Assembly (NCBI GenBank): GCA_016210785.1
Contig: JACQTN010000398.1
Coordinates: forward strand, 1 to 7,987
Direction of reading: 5' to 3'
DNA: 7,987 nucleotides
Source: Armatimonadota bacterium
GTDB taxonomy: Bacteria > Sysuimicrobiota > Sysuimicrobiia > Sysuimicrobiales > JACQTN01
The notes below the pieces were generated by a model. That model searched no databases. It was not told the origin of the DNA and worked only from the letters and a program-made list of their open reading frames with translations. A program made the position numbers and the translations under genes. Of this stretch, positions 1 through 6,263 are shown in pieces (the first letter of the stretch is position 1; each line of letters starts with the position of its first letter).

Positions 1-1000
1 CTACTACACGCACCTGCGCAGCGAGGGCGACGGGCTGATGGACGCCGTGCAGGAAGCCATCGCCATCGCCGAGCAGGCAGGGACGAAGCTGGAGATCGCC
101 CACCTCAAGGCCATGGGCCGCGGCAACTGGGGCAGGATCGGCGAGGCGATCCGCCTCATCGAGGCGGCCGCGGCGCGGGGTGTGCCGGCCGGTGTGGACG
201 CCTACCCCTACACGGTGGCCGGGATCACCCAGGGCCGCCTGGCGTCGCTGCTGCCGCCGTCGATCATGGAAGGCGGCGTGGACGGCGCCCTGCAGGCGCT
301 GACGGGGGAAGGGGTGCGCCGGCGCGCCGAGGAGATGATCGAGGAGGCCTGGCGGGAGGAAGGCCCCTCCGAGATGGGCGCGAACTGGGTGCGCATGGCG
401 GGCGGGCCGCGGGGCGTGGTGCTGACGCGCGTGGAGGGTGACGAGAACCGCGAGCTGGTGGGGAAGACGCTCGCGGAGATCGCCGAGGCGTGGGGTGTCT
501 CGCCGGCGCGGGCGGTTGTAGACCTGTTCGTTGAGGAGCGGGGCCGCGGCTCCGCGGTGTGTCACGTGATCGGCGAGGAGGACGTGGAGACCGCGGTGCG
601 CTCGCCGCTGGTCGGCGTCGGCTCGGACGGCCACGTGGGGCTCAAGCGCGCGCTCCCGGAGTGGGCCCTGCCGCACCCGCGCAACTACGCCACCTTCCCC
701 CGCGTCCTGGCCGAGTACGCACGCCGCCGCCGCGCCATCTCCCTGGAGGAAGGCGTGCGCAAGATGACCGGGCTCAACGCGGAGCGGATGGGGCTCACCG
801 ACCGCGGCCGCGTGGCGGACGGATGTTGGGCCGATCTGGTCGTGTTCGATCCGGGGCAGATCGACGACCGAGCGTCCTACCTGGATCCCTGGCAGACCGC
901 GGCGGGGATCCGCTGGGTGCTGGTGAACGGACACATCGCGGCGGAGGACGGGCGGCTCACCGGCGTGCGCGCCGGCCAGATCGTGCGGCGGCTCCGCTGA
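1..1000 (+). CDS. N-acyl-D-amino-acid deacylase-like amidohydrolase (5' end missing)
   Basis: The open frame runs in from the left edge (first full codon at base 2) and leaves 332 residues before TGA. The fragment opens with YYTHLRSEGDG, like the THxR-E block of D-aminoacylase (COG3653, amidohydrolase superfamily). It continues with EIAHLKAMG (about residues 31-39, a metal-ligand His region), DAYPYT (66-71), VGSDGHVG (206-213, carrying the Asp that usually activates water), HPRNYATFPRVL (225-236) and the C-terminal MTGLNAERMG and ADLVVFDP blocks. These proteins hydrolyse N-acyl-D-amino acids to D-amino acids and a carboxylate, normally in the cytoplasm. Full-length members are about 480-540 residues, so the N-terminal beta domain and the first HxH metal site lie outside the window. 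The ATG at 38 is internal, because homology continues upstream of it. It converges with the sensor gene, 25 bp away. The family is clear. The substrate is not, and related enzymes act on D-Glu, D-Asp or other N-acyl amides. Confidence 0.88.
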   Translation, partial: YYTHLRSEGDGLMDAVQEAIAIAEQAGTKLEIAHLKAMGRGNWGRIGEAIRLIEAAAARGVPAGVDAYPYTVAGITQGRLASLLPPSIMEGGVDGALQALTGEGVRRRAEEMIEEAWREEGPSEMGANWVRMAGGPRGVVLTRVEGDENRELVGKTLAEIAEAWGVSPARAVVDLFVEERGRGSAVCHVIGEEDVETAVRSPLVGVGSDGHVGLKRALPEWALPHPRNYATFPRVLAEYARRRRAISLEEGVRKMTGLNAERMGLTDRGRVADGCWADLVVFDPGQIDDRASYLDPWQTAAGIRWVLVNGHIAAEDGRLTGVRAGQIVRRLR

Positions 1001-1025
1001 AGGCGCGCGGACCGCCACCCCCGCG

Positions 1026-3620
1026 TCAACTCCGGGTCATCTCGCCTTCCAGCTTCAGGAAGGCCTCCGCTACCCGGGGATCGAAGTGCCTCCCCGCCTG
1101 TTCGCGGATGTACTGGCGCGCCGCTTCGTCGGTCCAGGCCGGCCGGTAGGGCCGGTCGGACCGCAGGGCGTCCCACACGTCCACCACGGCGAAGATGCGC
1201 GCCGCCAGCGGGATCTCTTCTCCCCTCAACCCTTCAGGATACCCCGTGCCGTCCCACTTCTCGTGGTGGCGGTAGGGGATATCGAGTGCCGGCGTCAGAT
1301 AGGGGATGGGCGAGAGCAACTGGCGGGCGTACATCGGGTGGCGCCGCATGATTTCCCACTCCTCCGCGGTCAGCGGGCCGGGTTTGTGCAGGATGGCGTC
1401 GGGGATTCCCACCTTGCCCATGTCGTGGAGCAGGGCGCCGCGGCGGACCTGGACGACCTCGTGGTCGCTCATGCCCATCGCCCGGGCTAGCCGCAGGGTG
1501 ATCTCCGTGACGCGCAAGGTGTGGCCTTCCGTCGCCCGGTCGCGCAGGTCCAGGGCGCGGGACCACCCTTCCAGCGTGGTATCGTACGCCACGGCCAGAT
1601 CGGCGTTGGCCCGCTGCAGGTTGTCGAACAGGACGGCGTTGTCGATGGCGATCGCCGCCTGTCCGACCAGCGCGTCCAGGAACCGCGCCCACTCCGCGTC
1701 GGGGTGAAGGGGCGCGCGGTGAAAGATCTCCAGGACGCCCCGCACGTGCCCCTTGGCGATGAGGGGCACCGCGCAGTAGGCGACGAACCCCTCGTCCCGC
1801 AGCAGCGGCGCGCGCGAGAACGCCTCGTCCACCTCCACCTCCCGCAGGTCGAGGTTGCTGATGATGCGCCGCTCCATCACTGCCCGGCCGGCCAGCCCTT
1901 CGCCCACGCGCAGCTGCGCGTGCTGGAGCGCCGCGGTGCGGAAGCCGCGGTCGGCGGTGTACTCCAGGACCTGTGTCTGCGGGTTGAGCAGCAAGACGTC
2001 TGCGGCGTCCACCCGGAGCTGGGAGGTGACCTGGTCCAGAAAGACCTTGAGGGTGACGCGCAGGTCCAGGCTCGAGGTGATGGCCATGTCGATGCTGCGC
2101 AGGCCGGCCAGGTGCTGGAGCTGTCGCTGCGCCCGCTCCTCGGCCGCCTTGCGCGCCGTGACGTCCCGCACCACCCCGATGAATGCTCGGGGCTGGCCGT
2201 CGCCGTTCACCAGCAAAGAGGCGCTCATCTCCGCCGGGTAGCGGGAGCCGTCCTTCCTCAGCAGGGTGTACTCCACGTTCCGCACGCTCCCGGTTTCCAG
2301 CGTCCGGCGGGCATACTCCATGGCGCGCGCGTGGTCTTCGGGGGCGATGAACTGGAAGGCGTTCTTCCCAACCAGGTCCCCCATGCTCTCCGCCCGCGCC
2401 AGGGCCACGGCCTGCTGGTTGCAGATGATGATGTTGGTGTCCAGGTCGGTCACCACGATGGCGTCCGGCGACGTCTCCACCAGCGTGCGGTAGCGTTCCT
2501 CGCTCTCCAGCAACGCCCGCCCGGCGCGCCGAGTCTGCTCATCCCGCGCCTGCAGCGCCTGGGCCATCTCGTCGATGGCCCGCGCGAGTTGCCCCAGTTC
2601 CCCCGCGGCGTGGGGCAGGTCGGTGCGGGTGCCGAGGTCGCCCTTCCCGAGCCGCCGCGTCGCATCCACCAGCGCGCTCACCGGGCGCACCACCAGCAGG
2701 CTACCCCCGGCCCACAGGGCGGCCAGCGCCAGGACACTGACCCCGATCAGGCTGGCCAGGTTGCGCGCCAGGTTGCGGTTCGACTCGGCGTAGATCCACG
2801 ACAGGGGGATGCCGGTGGCGACGTAGGCCTCCGGGGTGCCGGCGGTGCCCCGCAGGGGCGCGAAGGCAAAGAGGCGCGGCAGTCCGTCCACCCCCTCGCC
2901 CTCCACCGTGCCCTCGCCCTGCCGCGTGACGATGGCCCGGATCACCGGGATCTCGGACATGGCGCGTCCCACCCACCGCTGGGGGTCGGGGTGGCGGGCC
3001 AGGATGATCCCGTTGCGATCCACCACCGTCAGGGACGATCCCGGAGGGAGCCTGGCCCCGGCCGCGACCTGTCCAACCCAGGCCAGGTCCAGGGCGGCGA
3101 ACACCACGCCGCGGATCTGGCCGGCGCCATCCGTCACCGGATAGCCGAAGTTCAGGGTGGCCCGGCCCGTGACGCGCCCGACCTGGTAGTCGCCCACCGC
3201 GAACCCGCGGGCGGCCAGCGCCCTGCGGAACCAAGCCCGGTCGGCGACGCTCACCGGCCGCTCGAGAGGCAGGGCGCTGCAGAAGGCGTTGCCGTCGAGG
3301 GCGGCCACGCCCAGGTTGGCGTACGCGTGGTAGCGCTTTCTCAGGTCGGCCAGGAGGGCGCTGCACGCCGCCGCGTGGCCCTCCCGGACCTCGGGCAGCC
3401 TGGCCAGGGCCAGGAGGAACTGGCGGCCGCCTTCGATCAGCCGCTCCTGCTCCAGGGCGGCCAGCCGGGTGATCTGCAGGGCCGCCTCCTTTACCTGGGC
3501 GGCGCGGATCCGCCGCTCCTCCACGTAGGAGTAGACCAGGAACCCCGACGCGGGGACGAGGGCCAGGATGACCAGCAGCAGCAGGCGAACTCGTAGGCTG
3601 GCAAAGGACTGCCGCGGCAT
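1026..3620 (-). CDS. Membrane sensor dCache-HAMP-PAS-GAF-HD-GYP, predicted cyclic di-GMP phosphodiesterase
   Basis: An 864-residue receptor predicted to hydrolyse cyclic di-GMP. Domains in order: short basic N-terminus and membrane helix (about 12-31); extracytoplasmic Cache-type sensor (about 35-280; ADRAWFRRAL and the VGDYQVGRVTGRATLNFGYPV segment are typical of double-Cache domains); second helix (286-310); HAMP (308-361); PAS (371-490, ending in the PAC-like GVVRDVTARKAAEE); GAF (500-665); HD-GYP (680-860). The catalytic set appears complete: H700 in the RDRATEGHTLRV block, LLHDMGKVGIPD (H732, D733, K736), H761, HHE at 785-787, GTGYP at 791-795, and D814. The frame extends 42 codons upstream to a GTG at 3746, but that GTG lies in an inverted repeat and the extra residues are not membrane- or Cache-like. 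I therefore chose the ATG at 3620, followed by MPRQSFASLRVRLLLLV and preceded by a run of seven G on the coding strand 9 nt upstream, a plausible ribosome site. It is transcribed away from the DUF1646 gene and converges on the deacylase. Ligands of the Cache, PAS and GAF domains cannot be read from sequence. Confidence 0.93.
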   Translation of the reverse strand: MPRQSFASLRVRLLLLVILALVPASGFLVYSYVEERRIRAAQVKEAALQITRLAALEQERLIEGGRQFLLALARLPEVREGHAAACSALLADLRKRYHAYANLGVAALDGNAFCSALPLERPVSVADRAWFRRALAARGFAVGDYQVGRVTGRATLNFGYPVTDGAGQIRGVVFAALDLAWVGQVAAGARLPPGSSLTVVDRNGIILARHPDPQRWVGRAMSEIPVIRAIVTRQGEGTVEGEGVDGLPRLFAFAPLRGTAGTPEAYVATGIPLSWIYAESNRNLARNLASLIGVSVLALAALWAGGSLLVVRPVSALVDATRRLGKGDLGTRTDLPHAAGELGQLARAIDEMAQALQARDEQTRRAGRALLESEERYRTLVETSPDAIVVTDLDTNIIICNQQAVALARAESMGDLVGKNAFQFIAPEDHARAMEYARRTLETGSVRNVEYTLLRKDGSRYPAEMSASLLVNGDGQPRAFIGVVRDVTARKAAEERAQRQLQHLAGLRSIDMAITSSLDLRVTLKVFLDQVTSQLRVDAADVLLLNPQTQVLEYTADRGFRTAALQHAQLRVGEGLAGRAVMERRIISNLDLREVEVDEAFSRAPLLRDEGFVAYCAVPLIAKGHVRGVLEIFHRAPLHPDAEWARFLDALVGQAAIAIDNAVLFDNLQRANADLAVAYDTTLEGWSRALDLRDRATEGHTLRVTEITLRLARAMGMSDHEVVQVRRGALLHDMGKVGIPDAILHKPGPLTAEEWEIMRRHPMYARQLLSPIPYLTPALDIPYRHHEKWDGTGYPEGLRGEEIPLAARIFAVVDVWDALRSDRPYRPAWTDEAARQYIREQAGRHFDPRVAEAFLKLEGEMTRS

Positions 3621-3674
3621 CGAGGCGAACCCCCCCGGTGTCGTATGAACGAAGGGGCGCCGGCGTCCCGGCGC

Positions 3675-3746
3675 GTGACCCGCCTGAAATGTCTGGAGTG
3701 TCCCACCGGGGCGATCGGGGGTCTTCAGACATTTCAGGTGGGTCAC
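3675..3746 (-). repeat. Long hairpin / palindromic element, copy A, in the sensor gene leader
   Basis: Arms 3675-3695 and 3726-3746 are reverse complements at 20 of 21 positions (core CCTGAAATGTCTG against CAGACATTTCAGG), separated by 30 nt. The single mismatch still permits a G-U pair in one RNA orientation. It lies 55 bp upstream of the chosen sensor start and downstream of the candidate TATAAT, so it would be in the 5' leader of the sensor mRNA. Copy B, at 5088-5156, shares the stem core. No run of U follows on the minus strand, so it does not look like an intrinsic terminator. It could be an RNA leader, a REP-like palindrome or a protein-binding site. Confidence 0.8.
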
Positions 3747-3886
3747 CTCAACGCGACGGCCGAGCCCGAGATTTATGAAACCTAATTATAGTAACAAAAT
3801 AGTACCTGAGATTCAACCATAAAGGAATGTTATCAAAAACATTATCTTATCTCTACACACCATCTGACGAACGTGATAAAACGCTG
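3747..3886. promoter_or_regulatory. AT-rich divergent intergenic region
   Basis: About 3771-3885 is strikingly AT-rich against the GC-rich surroundings and lies between the divergent sensor and DUF1646 genes. It holds a perfect minus-strand TATAAT (3785-3790), two direct ATAGTA repeats 11 bp apart (3788-3793 and 3799-3804) overlapping that site, and a small inverted repeat AATGTT/AACATT (3826-3831 and 3838-3843). TTATCA at 3830-3835 could pair with TGATAA at 3874-3879, just upstream of the DUF1646 start. I see no convincing plus-strand promoter hexamer pair. The in-frame codons from 3827 to 3886 (TTA, TCA, AAA, ACA, TTA and so on) do not match local codon use, so this is probably untranslated leader. 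Confidence 0.6.
3785..3816 (-). promoter_or_regulatory. Candidate sigma-70-type promoter for the sensor gene
   Basis: On the minus strand the -10 hexamer is a perfect TATAAT (plus positions 3785-3790). The best upstream hexamer is TTGAAT (plus positions 3811-3816), but the spacer is 20 bp, longer than the usual 16-18, and no TGn extension precedes the -10. Transcription would start near 3778 and give a leader of roughly 155-160 nt containing hairpin copy A. The AT-rich setting supports promoter function; the spacing weakens it. Confidence 0.35.
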
Positions 3887-4909
3887 ATGGATCTCCCTGT
3901 CCTGGCCGCTCTCGTGATTCTGGGGCTGGTTTTGGCGCTGCCGCTGGCGTCTCCCCGGGTGGAGCAGAACCTGGAAGTGTTTCTGTTCATCATGGGCCTG
4001 CTCTCGGTAGCGGCGGCAGGCGTGGCATCCGCGCGCCTGGCGTGGGACGCGGTCACGCACCCGGTGCCCATCGCCGTGGCCGTGCTGATCTCCGGGCTGC
4101 TCTTCCAGCGCCTGCGCGGCCACGTCAGCCTGGCGTTGGTGCGGCTGCGCCTGATGCTGCCGCTGCCGGTGGTGGTGGGGGTGATGATCACGACGCTGGC
4201 GCTGGCGAGCAGCGTGATCACCGTCATCATCGCCTCCCTGGTGCTGGTGGAGCTGATCGGCGCCATGCAGTTCCAGCGCGAGGACGAGGCGCGGATCGTG
4301 GTCATCGCCTGCATGGCCATCGGCCTGGGGGCCGCGCTGACGCCCATCGGCGAGCCCCTGTCCACCATCGCCACCGGGAAGCTCAACCAGGACTTCTGGT
4401 TCCTCATGCGGCTGCTGGGGCCGTGGGTGATGCCGGGGATCGTGGCGATGGGCGTGTGGGGCGCGCTGCAGCCTCTGCGGTACAACTCGGCGTCCCTGGC
4501 CGCGCTGGCGGGCCCGGAGGAGACGTACCGGGACGTGGTGGTGCGGGTGCTGCGCGTCTACCTGTTCGTCATGGCCCTGGTGCTGCTGGGAGAGGGGTTC
4601 AAGCCCGTCATCGACCGGTTCATCGTGCGCCTGGACCCCCGCCTCCTGTACTGGATCAACATGGTCTCCGCCATCCTGGACAACGCCACCCTCACGGCGG
4701 CGGAGGTGGGGCCGAAGATGACCACCCTCCAGGTTCGCAGCGTGCTGATGGGGCTGCTGATCAGCGGCGGCATGCTGATCCCGGGCAACATCCCCAACAT
4801 CATCGCCGCCGGCAAGCTGGGCATCCGCAGCCGCACCTGGGCGCGGGTGGGCGTGCCGCTGGGGCTGGCGCTGCTTGTCCTCTATTACGTGGCGCTGTTC
4901 GTCGTCTAG
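3887..4909 (+). CDS. DUF1646 family integral membrane protein, predicted cation transporter
   Basis: A 340-residue, very hydrophobic protein of the DUF1646 family, distantly related to the ion-transporter group that includes NhaD and ArsB. The family start is typical: a membrane helix then VEQNLEVFLFIMG (25-37). Two re-entrant-type signatures are visible: GLGAALTPIGEPLSTI (146-161) and SGGMLIPGNIPNIIAAGKLG (293-312). A third block, SAILDNATLTAAEVGP (261-276), resembles the LDN motifs of Na+/H+ antiporter relatives. Roughly nine to ten membrane segments can be counted, with polar stretches near 126-136 and 200-217. It probably moves Na+ or another cation across the inner membrane; the direction and ion are unproven. 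The frame is open back to an ATG at 3827, but those 20 extra residues are polar, AT-rich in codons and end where the family usually begins, and the AAAGGA there touches the ATG. I prefer 3887, although no strong ribosome site precedes it either, so 3827 stays possible. An intrinsic terminator follows 11 bp after the stop, so the gene is likely monocistronic. Confidence 0.85.
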   Translation: MDLPVLAALVILGLVLALPLASPRVEQNLEVFLFIMGLLSVAAAGVASARLAWDAVTHPVPIAVAVLISGLLFQRLRGHVSLALVRLRLMLPLPVVVGVMITTLALASSVITVIIASLVLVELIGAMQFQREDEARIVVIACMAIGLGAALTPIGEPLSTIATGKLNQDFWFLMRLLGPWVMPGIVAMGVWGALQPLRYNSASLAALAGPEETYRDVVVRVLRVYLFVMALVLLGEGFKPVIDRFIVRLDPRLLYWINMVSAILDNATLTAAEVGPKMTTLQVRSVLMGLLISGGMLIPGNIPNIIAAGKLGIRSRTWARVGVPLGLALLVLYYVALFVV

Positions 4910-4920
4910 CCTGTAAGGTT

Positions 4921-4957
4921 GGCTGGAGTGGCGCAAAGCCACTCCAGCCTTCATTTT
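4921..4957 (+). terminator. Intrinsic terminator after the DUF1646 gene
   Basis: A perfect 12-bp stem (GGCTGGAGTGGC at 4921-4932 and GCCACTCCAGCC at 4938-4949) encloses the loop GCAAA and is followed by TTCATTTTG. It begins 11 bp after the TAG of the transporter gene. The stem is strong and the T tract is interrupted only once, so it should end the transporter transcript and separate it from the cyclodeaminase gene. Confidence 0.88.
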
Positions 4958-4959
4958 GT

Positions 4960-4986
4960 CCCCGACCGGGGGAGGCCCTTGGGCCT
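4960..4986. repeat. Two tandem short dyads
   Basis: CCCCG-AC-CGGGG (4960-4971) is followed at once by AGGCCC-TT-GGGCCT (4973-4978 and 4981-4986). Both are perfect dyads with 2-nt centres. They could be protein-binding sites or simply GC-rich palindromes; nothing else identifies them. Confidence 0.35.
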
Positions 4987-5000
4987 GCGCATGAAAGAAT

Positions 5001-5092
5001 CACCTTCTTCCCGAGACAGGTTCCCAGGGGGGAGAGGGTGGGAGGGGCGCCGCGCCGGTGCCAGGAAATCGCCACGAGAGAGTAGAATGATC
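5001..5092 (+). ncRNA. Candidate structured leader element, copy 1
   Basis: The first hairpin has arms CACCTTCTTCCC (5001-5012) and GGGGAGAGGGTG (5029-5040), pairing at all 12 positions with two G-U pairs, around the loop GAGACAGGTTCCCAGG. A second hairpin follows: GGCGCC (5046-5051), loop GCGCC, GGTGCC (5057-5062). The tail contains CACGAGAGAGTAG-AATGATC. The same order of a paired hairpin with a GAGAC-R-GG-Y-TCC loop, a second hairpin with a CGCC loop, and a CGAG..TAG..ATC tail occurs at 6169-6253 upstream of the next gene. I do not recognise it as a known riboswitch family; the call rests on two copies only. Confidence 0.4.
5027..5047 (+). promoter_or_regulatory. Putative G-quadruplex motif
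   Basis: Four G runs (5027-5032, 5036-5038, 5040-5042, 5044-5047) are separated by loops of 3, 1 and 1 nt on the coding strand, 123 nt upstream of the cyclodeaminase start. This satisfies the usual G-quadruplex pattern. It overlaps the 3' arm of the hairpin at 5001-5040, so the two structures would exclude each other. The high GC content makes chance occurrence easier. Confidence 0.4.
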
Positions 5093-5156
5093 CCCCTGAA
5101 ATCTCGACAGGACCCTTCGGTGACAGATTGAGGCCTTCGGAGATTTCAGGGGGTCA
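5088..5156 (+). repeat. Long hairpin / palindromic element, copy B, upstream of the cyclodeaminase gene
   Basis: Arms CCCCCTGAAATCTC (5092-5105) and GAGATTTCAGGGGG (5140-5153) are a perfect 14-bp inverted repeat. TGA (5088-5090) and TCA (5154-5156) extend it across one bulged T. Inside the 34-nt loop, AGGACC and GGCCT can add a short bulged helix. The stem core matches copy A at 3675-3746. Its 3' arm ends 13 nt before the cyclodeaminase ATG, so as RNA it would sit next to the translation start. No T tract follows. Confidence 0.8.
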
Positions 5157-5169
5157 ACCTAGGCTCGTC

Positions 5170-6162
5170 ATGCGCATACTGACCGCCTCCCACGTCCGCC
5201 AGGCGCTTCCCATGCGTGACGCCATCGCCGCGGTGCGGGAGGGGGCGATGGAACTCTCTCGCGGCACCGCACTGGTGCCCCAGCGCGTCTCCGTGCCCGT
5301 CGAGGCTCACGAGGCCGTGGCGCTGTACATGCCGGCCTTCCTGCGCGCCAACAGCTGGCTGGGCGTGAAGGCGGTGAGCGTGTACCCGCACAACCCCGAC
5401 CGCGGCCTCCCCGTCATCACGGCGGCCGTCCTGCTGCAGGACGCGGCCAGCGGCCGCCCGCTCGGGCTGCTGGAGGGCGCCGCGCTCACCGCGCTGCGCA
5501 CCGGCGCCATCGGCGGGCTGGCCGCCGACCTGCTGGCGCGCCGCGACGCGAAGGTGATTGCGCTGTTCGGCGCGGGCGTCCAGGGGCGCTCGCAGCTGGA
5601 GGCCGCGTGCACCGTGCGCCCGCCGGACGAGGTCCGCGTCATGGATCTCAAGCCGGGACGGGCCACGGTCTTTGTCCAGGAGATCGTGGGGGCGCCCTTC
5701 CTGAGAGGCGCCCGGCTGCGTCCCGTGGACCGGTCGGAGGAGGCCGCAGACGGCGCAGACCTCATCATCACCTCCACGACGTCGCCGCGGCCCGTCTTCG
5801 ACGGCGCCCGGGTCAAGGCGGGTGCGCACGTCACCGCCATCGGCGCCTTCACCCCCGAGGCGCGGGAGGTGGACAGCACGCTGGTGCAGCGGGCCCGCGT
5901 CTTCGTGGACGGCCGGCAGGCCTGCCTGGCCGAGGCCGGCGACCTGCTCATCCCCATGAAGGAGGGACGCATTACCGAAGCCCACATCATCGGCGAGATC
6001 GGCGAAGTGGCGGCGGGCGCGGTGCCGGGCCGTACCGCCGCCGATGAGATCACCCTCTTCAAGTCGGTGGGCAACGCGGCCTTCGACGTCTCGGTGGGGA
6101 CCGCCGTGTTGCGCGCCGCCGAGCGGCAAAGACTGGGGGAGGTGGTGGACCTGGAGGCGTAG
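5170..6162 (+). CDS. Ornithine cyclodeaminase / mu-crystallin family protein
   Basis: A 330-residue NAD(P)-dependent enzyme of the OCD/mu-crystallin fold. Visible blocks: the N-terminal MRILTASHVRQALPMRDAI; R39 and K67 (LGVKAVSVYP), which match substrate-carboxylate and catalytic-Lys positions; LTALRTGAIGGLAA (106-119); the Rossmann loop GAGVQG at 134-139; TSTTSPRPVF (201-210); and the C-terminal DEITLFKSVGNAAFDV (292-307). Members include ornithine cyclodeaminase (ornithine to proline plus ammonia), alanine dehydrogenase and ketimine or imine reductases; all are cytoplasmic. As I recall, true ornithine cyclodeaminase has its key Asp in a GGDCPGKTE-type segment. Here that segment reads IGAFTPEAREVD (224-235), which points to a non-ornithine member. 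The frame is open 14 codons further upstream (to 5128), but those codons lie in hairpin B, so the ATG at 5170 is chosen; it has only a weak TAGG 6 nt upstream. It lies 139 bp before the solute-binding protein gene on the same strand and may share an amino-acid-use role with it. Confidence 0.92.
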   Translation: MRILTASHVRQALPMRDAIAAVREGAMELSRGTALVPQRVSVPVEAHEAVALYMPAFLRANSWLGVKAVSVYPHNPDRGLPVITAAVLLQDAASGRPLGLLEGAALTALRTGAIGGLAADLLARRDAKVIALFGAGVQGRSQLEAACTVRPPDEVRVMDLKPGRATVFVQEIVGAPFLRGARLRPVDRSEEAADGADLIITSTTSPRPVFDGARVKAGAHVTAIGAFTPEAREVDSTLVQRARVFVDGRQACLAEAGDLLIPMKEGRITEAHIIGEIGEVAAGAVPGRTAADEITLFKSVGNAAFDVSVGTAVLRAAERQRLGEVVDLEA

Positions 6163-6168
6163 CCGCCG

Positions 6169-6253
6169 CACCTTTTCCGAGACGGGCTCCTGGGGGCAAG
6201 TCCGGGATTTCGGACCCGCCGGTCCGTCCGTGAAGCCTGCGAGTAGTGTCATC
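6169..6253 (+). ncRNA. Candidate structured leader element, copy 2
   Basis: This spacer between the cyclodeaminase stop and the solute-binding protein gene resembles 5001-5092. The first hairpin pairs CTTTTCC (6172-6178) with GGGCAAG (6194-6200), with one mismatch and one G-U pair, around the loop GAGACGGGCTCCTGG. CGGACC (6211-6216), loop CGCC and GGTCCG (6221-6226) form the second hairpin. GTCCG at 6200-6204 could compete for the CGGAC at 6211-6215, giving an alternative fold. The tail has GCGAGTAGTGTCATC. Stem sequences differ from copy 1 but the loops are kept. The function is unknown to me. Confidence 0.4.
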
Positions 6254-6263
6254 GAACACCGCA

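Noticed and set aside
1001..1025. Bidirectional terminator between the convergent deacylase and sensor genes
   Set aside because: Only 4-5 bp GC-rich pairings and no T tract on either strand.
1521..3596. 691-codon plus-strand open frame antisense to the sensor gene
   Set aside because: Its protein is low-complexity, rich in Gln, His, Arg and Gly, with no domain; it mirrors the strongly supported sensor gene and is a GC-rich frame shadow.
3621..3746. 42-codon upstream extension of the sensor gene from a GTG
   Set aside because: The GTG is part of hairpin arm A, and the extra residues precede a normal membrane-anchor N-terminus at 3620 that has its own G-rich ribosome site.
3842..4954. 370-codon minus-strand open frame opposite the DUF1646 gene
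   Set aside because: Composition is dominated by His, Gln and Asp repeats typical of the antisense of a membrane protein; it also runs through the terminator.
5001..5062. T-box leader (AGGGTGG and CCGCG are present near each other)
   Set aside because: The two blocks are separated by an insertion that breaks the T-box consensus, no stem I motifs precede them, and the downstream gene is not a typical T-box target.
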